From Plutella xylostella (taxonomy: Eukaryota; Arthropoda; Insecta; Lepidoptera; Plutellidae): 64,000 bases of DNA. Under the pieces are notes generated by a model. It was not told the DNA's origin, ran no database searches, and worked only from the letters and a program-made list of their open reading frames with translations. Within the stretch, counting starts at the first letter, position 1; every line of letters starts with the position of its first letter. The stretch lies in the NCBI RefSeq assembly GCF_932276165.1, contig NC_063988.1, forward strand, positions 8,494,001 through 8,558,000. The letters are read 5' to 3'. Below are positions 53,214 through 63,879 of this stretch, piece after piece. Position numbers and translations under genes: made by a program.

Positions 53214-55134
53214 CAGGGTGTTGCAAAAAGGGTATACTAAGCCGAAACCTACATGTGCAGCATGTTATATCTAAGCCCGAAACTGAAATCAGAATTTGAA
53301 AATTCGCGAAAAAAAAATTTCATTTTCCATAGAAACTTTGTAGGTCACGTGACATTTACTGTTGAAAAAAATTTATTTTTTTCGCGAATTTCCAAATTCT
53401 GATTTCAGTTTTGGGCTTAGATATACAGGGTGTCCCAAAAGTCAACGTCATCCCTTAAAGGGCTGATAGGTCAGCTCATGAGAGGCCAGAATATCACAAT
53501 ATGACCTTAGTAAAAACTCGATAATTTTCGAGATATTGACACTTTTATAAATTTGCTGAAAATCGACACCTTGGATCAGTTTTTTGCGTGCCGCCGGTAC
53601 AAAAATCCATATTGTTAGAATTTGTTTGGTGTTGCATCACCCTGTATAGCCCTGCTATTGATCGCAGTCAAAAAAAATATCGAGTAATGCTGTATGTTTA
53701 AAAAAAACACGGTTTTCAAAGTCATAAAAGGTAATCGTATTTTTTATAAACAACTTTGACTCTACATACTGTAAAAAAATATACCACGCAAACCTGGCAC
53801 CTTATTTGAAAAGATTGCTCATTTAATGCAGTTTCCAAAATGGTATGCAACGTTGCTATTGTTTCAATTAACAAAAAAGTTATTGCTATTTTAGTACAAA
53901 ACGACCTCGATGTAAAATTGTTTGAAGGAGATTTAACTGACTGAATTTATTAAGGGTAAGTCATGTTGGAATGAGTAAAAGTAAAATAGGTGGTGGGGTC
54001 AGCCGTGGCAACATAGATGACGCAAAAATAGCTAAGAAAAAACTTACCAAACTCTTATAAAACATATTTTGCGTTTTTTACACCTTATTTTAAAAAAACA
54101 AACATTTATTGACTTTTATTTTTATTTCTCAAAATTATAACACCACATTATTATATTAAATACATAATCAGCAAAAAATTATACTCATTTATGGTCATAA
54201 TCATAATTTTGAGAGTTTGGTTTTGTTTAACAATAACTTTAAAATAAATAACAAGTAATTAGAGGTAATGTTAATGACAAACTGATCTGTCCCTTTTTTG
54301 GATACTGTGGGTGTACAATGTACATGTGTAAGCGTTTTACTTGTACAATATCACACATTAGCACTACTCAGGAATGTACGTTACCATGCGCTACATTTAT
54401 GGGGAATGTGGAGTTGCTATAGTCCACTTTTTTCGAGAAAGATACTCAAAATGCGTTTTTTTTAGTAACTGTGACAACGTTGTCTCTTTTCCCACTCCCG
54501 GCCACACCACCTATTTTACTTTTACTCATTCCAACATGACTTACCCTTAATAAATTCAGTCAGATAAATTTCCTTCAAACAATTTTACATCGAGGTCGTT
54601 TTGTACTAAAATAGCAATAACTTTTTTGTTAATTAAAACAATAGCAACGTTTCATACCATTTTGGAAACTGCATTAAATGAGCAATCTTTTCAAATAAGG
54701 TGCCAGGTTTGCGTCGTATATTTTTTTTACAGTATGTAGAGTCAAAGTTGTTTATAAAAAAATACGATTACCTTTTATGACTTTGAAAACCGTGTTTTTT
54801 TTAAACATACAGCATTACTCGATATTTTTTTTGACTGCGATCAATAGCAGGGCTATACAGGGTGATGCAACACCAAACAAATTCTAACAATATGGATTTT
54901 TGTACCGGCGGCACGCAAAAAACTGATCCAAGGTGTCGATTTTCAGCAAATTTATAAAAGTGTCAATATCTCGAAAATTATCGAGTTTTTACTAAGGTCA
55001 TATTGTGATATTCTGGCCTCTCATGAGCTGACCTATCAGCCCTTTAAGGGATGACGTTGACTTTTGGGACACCCTGTATATAACATGCTGCACATGTAGG
55101 TTTCGGCTTAGTATACCAATTTTGCAACACCCTG
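53214..55134. mobile_element. CAGGGTGTTGC-family MITE split by a nested fold-back element
   Basis: The outer parts (53214-53425 and 55077-55134) reproduce the 15554-15812 copy, ending in ACACCCTG with TA flanks. The break lies at the word TTAGATATAACATG of the right arm. Confidence 0.85.
53426..55076. mobile_element. 1,651-bp fold-back element with arms of about 570 bp
   Basis: Starts CAGGGTGTCCCAAAAGTCAA and ends with the inverse. The two arms (about 53426-53996 and 54506-55076) match by eye almost throughout, for example ACCTTAGTAAAAACTCGATA with its inverse, and ACGACCTCGATGTAAAATTG with its inverse; the loop of about 510 bp is AT-rich and non-coding. Each arm also contains an internal GCAACACC..CACCCTGTATAG end-like word, so the arms may themselves be composite. 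Relative to intact MITE copies, the insertion added 4 bp outside CAGGG...CCCTG: TATA on each side, or a 2-bp duplication if one more base belongs to each end. Confidence 0.85.
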
Positions 55135-55690
55135 TAGAAAGACAATAAACCCGTCTGTGTGATTGCAATGCTTACTGCCGTTTGCGTAGCGAGTCTCCGC
55201 AACAAACAATTAATTGTTCCGAAACTTTTAATTGTAATCAAACAATCGTTACGTTTCGGAGCAGCGGCTCTCCCATTCGCGGATTTCACTTATTTAAACT
55301 TTCATAAAAAGTTCTGAAAGAGTAAAGTTCTTGTCGAGTGGACTGGGTTCTCTTGCTGTGAATCATTTGGATTTTATTTAGAGCAAAAGTTTATGAGAAT
55401 TGAGAATATTAAACAACATAAGCATGAAAACTCATGCTTTTGTACTAATGGAGACTCTTGTAGGGTAGGCGGAGGTTTATTTCTGCTGTAATTTTTCGAC
55501 AGCAGTATACAAAAAGTATGAGTAAAAATAGGTGCATACATACATTGCGTACATTTTCATTGCGTGTGATGATAAAATATTCCAAATATGTAATGGTATA
55601 TTCATAATATTTTTGTTCACACCAAGGACTGGTTTTCTTGTGGACAGCCAACAATCCAGTGTTCACACAGTCTGCCAAAGAGGTATTAAG
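55135..55690. other. Unannotated interval with a SINE tail remnant
   Basis: TTTTGTACTAATGGAGACTC, TTGTAGGGTAGGCGGAGG at 55439-55476 is a minus-strand HaSE1-type SINE tail. The rest shows no gene. Confidence 0.45.
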
Positions 55691-55945
55691 ACCGAATGGC
55701 GCAGTGGTTAGTGACCCTGACTACTGAGCCGAAGGTCCCGGGTTCGATTCCCGGCTGGGGCAGATATTTGTTTAAAGACAGATATTTGTACTCGGGTCTT
55801 GGGTGTTGATATTTATATTTAGTATTTATCTATCTATGTATTTGTGTAGATATATCAGCTGTCCGACACCCATAACACGGGTTCTGCCTAGCTTGGGGTC
55901 GGATGGCCGTGTGTGAGATGTCCCCACATATTTATTTATTTTTAT
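55691..55945 (+). mobile_element. tRNA-derived SINE, full length
   Basis: Head GACCGAATGGCGCAGTGGTT, B box GGTTCGATTCC, body GCAGATATTTGTTTAAAGAC to TGTGTGAGATGTCCCCACAT, tail (TTTA)n. Nearly the same as the copies at 12211 and 14751. Confidence 0.85.
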
Positions 55946-56407
55946 TTTAAGGATATTTTTTTCAATGAATCCACCGATCCCCAAACCCGGCGTATTCGCT
56001 TCATTTGCTTATTGCCGTCGGCTGTCGCTGTTCTCTGAATTCTGATTTATGTGATGGCGCTCGCAGTTTGCAGTTTGAACGCTCATTTCGTGAATTATTC
56101 AATCGATACACTGCGAAAAACACAGTAGCAACTAACGGCGAAAGTTTGTACTAAAAGCATTATGGTGAAACTTTACAGTAAAATGCTTTTGATCCGAATA
56201 AATTAAACTAACTGTTTTCCATAAATCCGATAGAAAAAAATCTAATAATTACTTATAAAAAAAATAAGCAGTCCCGTATAATCTAAGTTAGCGTCAATCG
56301 CGTTAAAAGAGTAGCTTTGAAATTTTTTAACACTATTAAGTGAGATCTTTATTTCAGTTGCGATTATATAGTGGATGATGGTACTGGCCCAGATAATTTG
56401 ATAGGTA
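55946..56407. other. Unannotated interval
   Basis: No gene or repeat end recognised. Confidence 0.4.
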
Positions 56408-57323
56408 GGGTAACGTAACGTACCTTGGGACGCTTGTATCTCAGGACATTGATTGTATTTTAAAAACCGGCTAAATAAACACATTAAAATTCTACCCTAG
56501 GCATAGTATTTTACTCGCTTGGCAAAACTAGTGAGTCTCGTGATCACACCAGCATCGAGTGTGTGGTGAAGACAATATGAAGTTTTTTGGAGTCAAAAGT
56601 AGCTTTTGTATAGTTTTTTGTGTTGCTTTATCTCATTGAGGCATGCTCTAAATAAAGACATGGATGTCATGTATAACTTTTCAGTTATTTAATTTTATGG
56701 CATGGCAATTATCTGAAAGATTCCTAAATTAAAAATAAAGATATTTAAATTTTGGTTAAATATTGCTTTTTTGTACCTTGGGACACGATTAAATTTGTAC
56801 CTTGGGACACTGTTTCCTATGGCTTTGTACTATGGAAAATGCAAACATCTAAATAACGCCTTATATCTCTGTTCTTATTAGTGCCAGAGTGAAACTAGAC
56901 AGAAGAGAGATGCATTAAATCAATAAGAACAGAGATATAAGGCGTTATTTAGAAGTTTGCATTTTCCATAGTACAAAGCTATAGGAAACAGTGTCCCAAG
57001 GTACAAACGTGTAACGTACCTTGGGTCAAAACAAGCATTTTTACTTTTATCTTAATTTAAGGCTGTCACTAAAGCTGGAAGAAAATCAGAATCTGTCAAA
57101 TCTAGTGAGGGGGGGTTGAGGTATGCGGGGCGTTCTACGGACAATGACATGAAATTTTAACATAGTACTCGAAAACATAAAAGTGAAGACATGCCACTTT
57201 GTTAAAAATATACTAAGTAAGTAATATTGTTTTGTGATACGAAAATATTTATTTTTATTTGAAAGTATTTTTAATATTTAATAATTAATTATATATAAAG
57301 TCGTACCCGTGCCGATATTTATA

Positions 57324-57810
57324 CAGGTTGTTGCAAAAAGGGTTTAATACTATGCCGAAACCTACGTGTGCAGCATGTTATTGATGTTATTTCTAAGCCA
57401 GGAAATGAAATCAGAATGTAAAAAAATCGCGAAAATATTATCAGAGTTTAATAGTTCAGGGTGTTGTATTAAACTCTGCCCCCGTGTAATAAAAAAAGTA
57501 TAGTTAGCCGAAAGGGCGTTACTCAGGCGTCACTCTGAAAAACTTTTATCCTACGTAATTTTTTATATTCATGAAAAAAACGCTTCATATATTTTTTTTT
57601 TGGTCACGTGACCTTTTAGTTAGACGACCTGTTTTTTTTTGGTGTTTCAAAAGCAGAACAGTAGTTTGCAGAACTCTGCATATACAGGGTGTCACAAAAG
57701 GTTACGTAGCTGGCAAAGGGATATGGGGAGGTCACCAGAAAAATAATAACATGTAAGTACCCCCGCAAGGGAGTACATTAGTACAAGGCGAGAGTGTGTA
57801 TTTTTTTTTA
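57324..57810. repeat. Cluster of CAGGGTG-family and SINE-tail relics inside the TTAA insert
   Basis: ACAGGTTGTTGCAAAAAGGG at 57324 with AGCATGTTATTGATG; a variant-2 relic (AGCCGAAAGGGCGTTACTCA) at 57502; TACAGGGTGTCACAAAAGGT at 57684; and a plus-strand HaSE1-type SINE tail (CCCGCAAGGGAGTACATTAG) at 57762. All are partial. Confidence 0.6.
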
Positions 57811-58439
57811 AGTACTTATGTGTATTTGGGATATGATAGAAATAATATTTTTGTTTCTTAAAAACCAAAAAATTTACACCTTGCTGCGCTCTTTTGCTCA
57901 CTGTAAGTACACCTACAAATATTGCTGTATTAAAAAAAACGGTTTTGTTATAACGATTATAAAAAAAAAGTTATTTTCATGTCAAGGAGTCATTTACCTA
58001 ATTACGATTTCACTCAACAGCAGGTGAACTGAAAAAATAAGTTCTAGTTCTATCATCACTTTAGATCGCAAACATTGTAACTCCACTTTTCTCGGCGAAA
58101 AGTACTCTTTGGTGTCAATAGAAACGTTTTTTGAATTCACATGTTTTCCTCTTTATTCGAAAAAAAAACTGTATTCCGCATTTTACCATTTGTTTTCCTC
58201 TAAACCCCAAACCGTGATTTTTAAACAAGAAAACTTAGTAATTATACCCTTTATTCTCATAAACGTGCGATGTAGGCGAACGTGAACGAAAACTATGCAA
58301 TAAGCCTTTGTTTTTATTACTAATTTAGTAAATTACAATAACATACTCAACAATGTTAATTTTTTTTTGCAATGTTATGTTGTTAAATTAAGATCTAATA
58401 TTTTATTAACATGAAGTTACTCTCAACTTTTTTTTGCAT
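57811..58439. other. AT-rich interval inside the TTAA insert
   Basis: No gene; long A/T runs. Confidence 0.45.
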
Positions 58440-59130
58440 CTATGCGTCGAATCACAGCATGACGGCTGCTGCAGCTTCCTGCTGTCCTGTCCTCCAACCA
58501 ATCCCACCAGTACTGCAGGTTGCGTCGAATACGAGCCATTCTCTTCGACTTGACAAGACAGGTGCTCCCGGAAGGATCATAGATCGCACGGAACCCGTAC
58601 CGTATAGAGGCAACGGACTCCTTTGCAACAGCCCCCCAGATTCGGAAGTAGCCCATGCACTGCATGGCGAGCACAGCTGCAGCAATTTTTTCGTAATGAA
58701 TCATTTTGATGTCATCCCCGAAGGAGGCTCTCAGCCTACCTCACGACCTGTGTGACATTAGAAAAATGCACTGTGCTAACGCCGTTTGCGAGCTTGATTT
58801 GCAGGACCGCGTTGTATGCCAAGTTCCACAGCAGAGGGGTCCAAGACCTACCGCTGGTGGAACTCCGCAACTGAACTTCTTCAGTGAAAACAAACCCTCT
58901 CTTTTCGCATCCTTAATGTACTTGTTAGACACGTATGACCTCTGTCAATTTTCTGCAGATAAGAAGACAAGTGATGGTATACAAGAGGCGCCCTAATGGT
59001 TCGCCCTCTAGGGGATAGAGTTGAACGCGGTTACTATTTTTAAGCAAACAGCCAGCGCAACAACTCGCCCGTGGTTCTTATCCTGCTCCGACAGTGAACG
59101 AACGCAAAGTATTGTACCCACTATTCGAAT
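58440..59130 (-). pseudogene. R1-clade LINE reverse transcriptase, heavily decayed
   Basis: On the minus strand, in order: ALAV-x-L, then VTAFNSIP followed by a stop (motif A; the catalytic Asp position is not Asp), YVSNKYIKDAKREG, CGVPPAVGLGPL (the family's GVPQGS-LGPLLW box), a frameshift to LLWNLAYNAVLQIKLANG, VHFSNVT where the catalytic DD box should be, LLPNLGG, then another frame with VRSMILPGAP (family: thumb region ahead of PVW). At least four stops or frameshifts and loss of both catalytic sites show it is dead. The G+C-rich texture against an AT-rich background is consistent with former coding sequence. Plus-strand frames here are shadows. Confidence 0.7.
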
Positions 59131-59508
59131 CCGCATTTCGGATGCCAAACTGACTGTCCGAAAGGTCGAAACCGTACCACCACAGAGGTATGACTCGTTC
59201 GAAGAGCTTATCAGGCTCTTACAGCAATCAGATGTGTCGGTACACTGAAAGATAATCTACAGGCCTGCTTTATTTATTTAGGAGCACTAATGGCCTCCTT
59301 TCAGTCATTGAGTCACTGGCACTCAGGCTGCGGTTGAACAGGAAGATAGACTGTCTAAACAAATCATTTTTAGGCTAGTTAAAAAAAACTTTAGGTGGGT
59401 AGTATGCCAACTAGAACTACAAATAAAACAGTATTTTTGTCTCCTCCAAAATTTGGTCACGAGGAGTTACGATGATTACGATCTAAGGTGACGCTGACGA
59501 TATTTTAT
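59131..59508. other. Possible upstream part of the R1 relic
   Basis: Balanced composition to about 59340. The minus strand shows no clear RT box, but this would be the finger region if the pseudogene extends. Confidence 0.3.
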
Positions 59509-59766
59509 ACAAGGTATTGAAAAAAGGGTATAAAGCTTAGCCAAAAGTGGATTTAGGTGCCATTCTGATCCACTTTTCTTCTACAATTTTGAAAATTCAC
59601 GTAACAAAACCTTTTACATAGAAACTTATTCGATCACGTGACTTTTTACTATAGAGACCGAATTTATTTTTCGAGAATTTCCAAAACTTGGAGAACAAAA
59701 TTTGTTCAGAATAACCCCTGAGTCAAACCCTTTCGGCACAGTATACCCTTTTTGCAACATCCTGTA
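59509..59766. mobile_element. Variant-2 MITE of the CAGGGTG family, decayed full length
   Basis: Left ACAAGGTATTGAAAAAAGGG, ACTTTTCTTCTACAATTTTG; loop CGATCACGTGACTTTTTACT; right AGAATAACCCCTGAGTCAAA, TTTGCAACATCCTGTATA. TA flanks. Confidence 0.6.
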
Positions 59767-61213
59767 TAGGTAATATCAGGTTTATAAAAGACCTGGGCCT
59801 GTAGAGTGAGACTCGGCATGGGGAGTCATAATTTATAGATCTTTTAGGTTGCAGTGGCGAATGGGCACTGGTAGCCCTGCCCTTTTCTATAACTATAACT
59901 ATAACTATAGGTAATTTTATGGCAATTTAAAAATGGTATAACATTTATCTATTTGAAAAAATCATTAAAAATATACATTACCTATCACCCTAATTTAAAA
60001 AAAAATTCAGCCCTTACTTTAAACTTATAACACCCCTCTATTTCCTTCAGGGGTTAAAAAACCTGTGTATTTAATATTTTCTTATGAGTTTTTTTTTAAA
60101 AACTAGGCTCTTACATAGTTGTACATAATATTATGCGGTATTTTATTCCACTTGTAACGCATAAAATTCATAGCTACAGTAAACATTTCATTTTTTTCAT
60201 GGCGAGATACAGTCGCACTTAACCGCTTTTTTGCAAAGCTTGTTAAATAGATTTAAAAAATTATGTAAATTTTAGATCTTCAATTTTTAAAAATACTTAC
60301 TTATTTTTAACAACCTGTAGTGTACAGACTACCACATCTTAAAATATATATTTTTTTAATTAACTACGGTTTTTGGTTTCAAATAAAACAAATTATGAAC
60401 TTACTTTTCAACACCCTGTATATTGTGTAGCTTACCTACCATACACAACCGTTAAAATAAAATAAATTACCCCTCAGAATATAAACAGGCTCGCGCTTTG
60501 GCATACTGCATTGACCGTATAGTTCTTATTCGGAGAATCTAATAAGTGTCATTATGTGCAATGTTTACCTTTATCTATGCATCTGTAACTCTATAGTAAA
60601 AAATGTAAACAAATCGAAAAGGCGAAATGTTTTCTAAGAATTTTCGGCTTTTCTGCATCTAAAATGATTAGAAAATTAACTTTCCATAGCAAATGCATAT
60701 GTATTATAATACTTGTAGTCATAATTTGTTGATTTAATCAGTTTTTGTGAAATATTTGATAAAAAATAAAATGGCGTGGGTATCGCTCCTAACAGGCCGC
60801 CACCAGGGCGACGACTGAAGAAATCTGAAATCTGTCACGGTGTCATCATTTTTAAACCGGAATTTATTAGTTTTTTGCAAAAAAAGTTGACTTCTGGTCC
60901 ATTAAATCCAACTCTTTAAGGTAACTTTGTTAAGAATTTAATTACCTACACATACATATAAGATTCCATGAAAATGGGCCCTCTGATTTCGAGGGTTTTT
61001 TCATAATAAGTCAAAAAATGGCAAAAGACATGGTGTGTTTGCAATTTTTTTTAACATACTTATTATAATCCTGCACCAATTTATAAGCAACTAACATGTT
61101 CAGTATACCCTCTGCTACAAAATATATTTTTATCAATGTGATAGAAGCCACCGTTTTTCCAATCTAATCAAGTATATCAAGCCGACTTTAGCATTTTAGC
61201 TTTAGGGATCCCC
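59767..61213. other. AT-rich remainder of the TTAA insert
   Basis: A short CTATAA repeat (CTATAACTATAACTATAACT) at 59887-59906 and an ACACCCTGTATATT end-like relic at 60410. No reading frame of interest. Confidence 0.45.
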
Positions 61214-61661
61214 TTAATAAAATCCGGCCACACTAAAGCTTTAGCACAAATACTGGTGATAATAGATTATATATCCTACCGAATAAAGAAAATTTCACAT
61301 TCATATCTTAGTTGTACGCTGCGATAGCTTCATTCAAAGTTGGGGTAGTCGAAAATGTCCCTAGGTACGTTACGTTACCCTACTCCAAGTATCTCATCAT
61401 CTCAGAAACCCTCTAATCTACCAAAGTTTCACCAAATGTCCGATAGCGCTAAAGCAATATAAAGCAAATTCCCTAAGATATAAACCCATGATAGACATTA
61501 ATACCAGTTAAGTTTATGGGGACATAAATTTTATTACCTTTTACGAGGTACTTTCTTTACAACACCTTATTAATTTTCTAACGCCCAGCAAGCCTACTAG
61601 GTTATTGTTTGTTATGAGAAATACAGGTACGTGTACAACGTCCACTTATTTTTATATAATA

Positions 61662-61872
61662 CTAGCTGTTCCCGCGAGCTTCGCTTCGCCTTAAAAAGTT
61701 TTCCCGTGGGAATTTCGGGATAAAAAGTAGCCTATGTTCTTTCCCAGGGTCTAGACCGTATGTATACCAAATTTCATTCAAATCCGTTCAGTAGTTTTGG
61801 CGTGAAAGAGTAACAGACAGACAGACAGACAGACAGACACAGTTACTTTCGCATTATAATATTAAGTTAGGA
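61662..61872 (-). mobile_element. Miniature Helitron (Lep1-like), complete
   Basis: Minus-strand start TCCTAACTTAATATTATAAT, (GTCT)n core, CCAAAACTACTGAACGGATT, end GCGGGAACAGCTAG. Confidence 0.8.
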
Positions 61873-62191
61873 CTACAGCAAATTATACAATTCTATTTAA
61901 TTATTTAAGAGGTTAAATCGTAATGGTAGTTTCACTTTCACGAAACACGGTCCAGCTCAATTATTCCCTACATAATAGAACTCAAAAGTTTTAAAGTGTT
62001 ATTAAAAACTTTTAAGTTTGATTATTTTCCCGCGGCGCAGATTGCTGAGTAAACTCTCCTATTTCAAAATACAAATTAGAAACAGAAGAGATAACAATAA
62101 AGTTAATTTAACAACCTTTTAATCTGTTCCTCGGAGATAAATAAGTTGGAGGCTGGCGCAGTTTTTACATGAATTTTCCATTTATATACAA

Positions 62192-62250
62192 CTAGCTGTT
62201 GCCCGCGAGCTTCGCTTCGCCTTAAAATTATTTTGCCGTGGACTACTCCC
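62192..62250 (-). repeat. Helitron 3' end fragment
   Basis: CTAGCTGTTGCCCGCGAGCT, TCGCTTCGCCTTAAAATTAT at the plus strand, then diverges. Only the 3' terminal 55-60 bp remains. Confidence 0.65.
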
Positions 62251-62577
62251 GAACTACCTACCCAATAACATGCCATGGTGGTATTAAATTAGATGAAAGT
62301 TGACAAATAAGTACGAAGATACTTGACTAAAAATGATTTTCATGACTTCATTGAGCAAAGACTTGTATAGCAATGGCAGAATAGTAATTTATAAATGTTT
62401 AATTTCAAGCATCTAACTTATGCAGTTTTGGTTCTTTTCATACTACTTATTTTTTTTTCACTTTAACTCCCATTTTTCAAAACAAAACCATACTACACCA
62501 CTTTACTAAGGTGTGCAGACATGTTAGATTGAAAACATCTAGGTATCTTGCAATATCCTATTGTAACTAAGCTTTAC
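62251..62577. other. Unannotated interval
   Basis: AT-rich; no gene. Confidence 0.45.
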
Positions 62578-62738
62578 GGCTGTTTTAACAGCATGCAGAT
62601 TTCATCACGCACGTGGGATAGCACGCCATTTTCCCGCATCTCGTGTGCATATTCCACGCGTCACAATGAATACTTGTATGAACGCGTGCGGGGAAATCCC
62701 GCGTGCGTGATCAAATCCGCATGCTGTTAAAAACAGCC
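62578..62738. mobile_element. Hairpin MITE, 161 bp
   Basis: Arms GGCTGTTTTAACAGCATGCA, GATTTCATCACGCACGTGGG pair with CCCGCGTGCGTGATCAAATC, CGCATGCTGTTAAAAACAGCC. The 60-codon frame at 62548-62730 is inside it and is not a gene. Confidence 0.75.
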
Positions 62739-63405
62739 TAAGTTAATGCCGAATTTCAACCGCTAACTCCGGTTTTTGTGGGAAAATACGGTACCTAAGC
62801 TACGTCCCTTCCTAATTTCAAGTGCCTACGCTACGTTTAGCCTGTGCGTGTCAGTCATGGGAATTCCGTATAGAAAATCTCTGCATATTTTCCTAAAACA
62901 CCTACGTAATAAGTTTCATGGTTTTATCTTCAAAAATGACGCATAAGAACCAAATGACAATGAATTAAACGTATTGAAAAGTACAGTCGTTTATTGGGTT
63001 GTTTTCGAGGACCTTAAAAACTTATTGCAAATACATACAAACTATAAGTACATTAGCTAAAATCAAACCATACCGCGATCTATATCCGATCCGACAACGC
63101 CATCTAGGAGCGGACATAGCTACTATATAAATTAAACTTCTAAAACTCAACACCCATAAAACTTTCAACCCCTATATTACACCCCCACACTGGGTTTTTT
63201 TTATATGCTAATTATTATTTTTTTGTGATTATGTAGTGCCTAAATACAAAATATAATGTTTTTATCTTCAAAAATGACGAACTTCATACAAAATATGAAC
63301 ACCTATTTCATCCACTCACAGATCGAAGTTTCAAAAACGCTAGAACAAAATGTTTAATTATTGCTCATCAAGTGCTTAAATATAAAGCTTATTTAAAAAA
63401 AGATC
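62739..63405. other. Unannotated interval
   Basis: AT-rich; GTTTTTATCTTCAAAAATGACG appears twice (62921 and 63258 regions), a short dispersed repeat. No gene. Confidence 0.45.
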
Positions 63406-63482
63406 TACCCCGGCCGGGAATCGAACCTGGGACCTTCGGCATAGCAGTCAGGGTCACTAACCACTACGCCAGTCAGCCGTAG
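63406..63482 (-). repeat. SINE head (tRNA-like), tail missing
   Basis: On the minus strand: GACTGGCGTAGTGGTTAGTG, ACCCTGACTGCTATGCCGAA, GGTCCCAGGTTCGATTCCCG, GCCGGGGTAGATC. Body and tail are absent. Confidence 0.7.
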
Positions 63483-63561
63483 TATTTTTATCTTTTAAAA
63501 TTAAGTATTCGCATACAACTTTTAACCCCCCCTTTTAACCCCTTACAACCTCCGTTTCGCA

Positions 63562-63879
63562 ATAAAAAGTAGCCTATGTTCTTTCTCAGGGTCTAGACCA
63601 TATGTATACCAAATTTCATTCAAATCCGTTCAGTAGTTTTGGCGTGAAAGAGTAACAGACAGACAGACAGACAGACAGTTCCGGATATAACCAACAGATG
63701 GCACTAAAAGCGCAATACAGAGAGCTTGTATGGAACCGAGGCGAATTAATATGAAGATCCTACATCGCGGTATTAAAGTTTTTCAGTTGTCTGAAATAAA
63801 TACAAAACCTAATATGTTAAATTTATTCTATAGTAGGAGAGTCAGACAGTGACTTTCGCATTTATAATATTAGTTAGGA
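63562..63879 (-). mobile_element. Helitron (Lep1-like), 3' end lost, core interrupted
   Basis: Contains AAAAAGTAGCCTATGTTCTT, AAATCCGTTCAGTAGTTTTG, a (GACA)n run to about 63679, about 165 bp of unrelated sequence, then AGACAGTGACTTTCGCATTT, ATAATATTAGTTAGGA. The CTAG end is missing. The extra segment lies between AGACAG words. Confidence 0.65.

Larger units (their letters stand above)
57061..61213. mobile_element. 4,153-bp insert with TTAA on both sides (piggyBac-type target)
   Basis: TTAA at 57057-57060 and 61214-61217 is a duplication of the single TTAA at the corresponding place in copy 1. The insert ends are GGCTGTCACTAAAGCTGGAA and, from the other side, GGGGATCCCTAAAGCTAAAA. They share CTAAAGCT at the same distance and match at about 14 of 21 positions, an imperfect terminal inverted repeat. 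TTAA duplication is the hallmark of piggyBac transposons, but piggyBac ends usually start CCC, and no piggyBac transposase is visible. The cargo is older repeat DNA: MITE and SINE relics and an R1-type RT pseudogene. Confidence 0.65.
56408..61380. mobile_element. GGGTAACG element, copy 2, split by a 4.15-kb TTAA-flanked insert
   Basis: The outer pieces 56408-57060 (653 bp) and 61218-61380 (163 bp) join to 816 bp and align end to end, inverted, with the 818-bp copy at 17293-18110, including the internal hairpin (56813 to 57010 region). TA flanks both ends. The break is exactly at the TTAA of ATTTAATAAAAT in copy 1. Confidence 0.85.

Noticed and set aside
58411..58755. Plus-strand 114-codon frame and neighbouring plus-strand frames to 59248
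   Set aside because: Antisense to the R1-type RT relic, whose motifs read in order on the minus strand.
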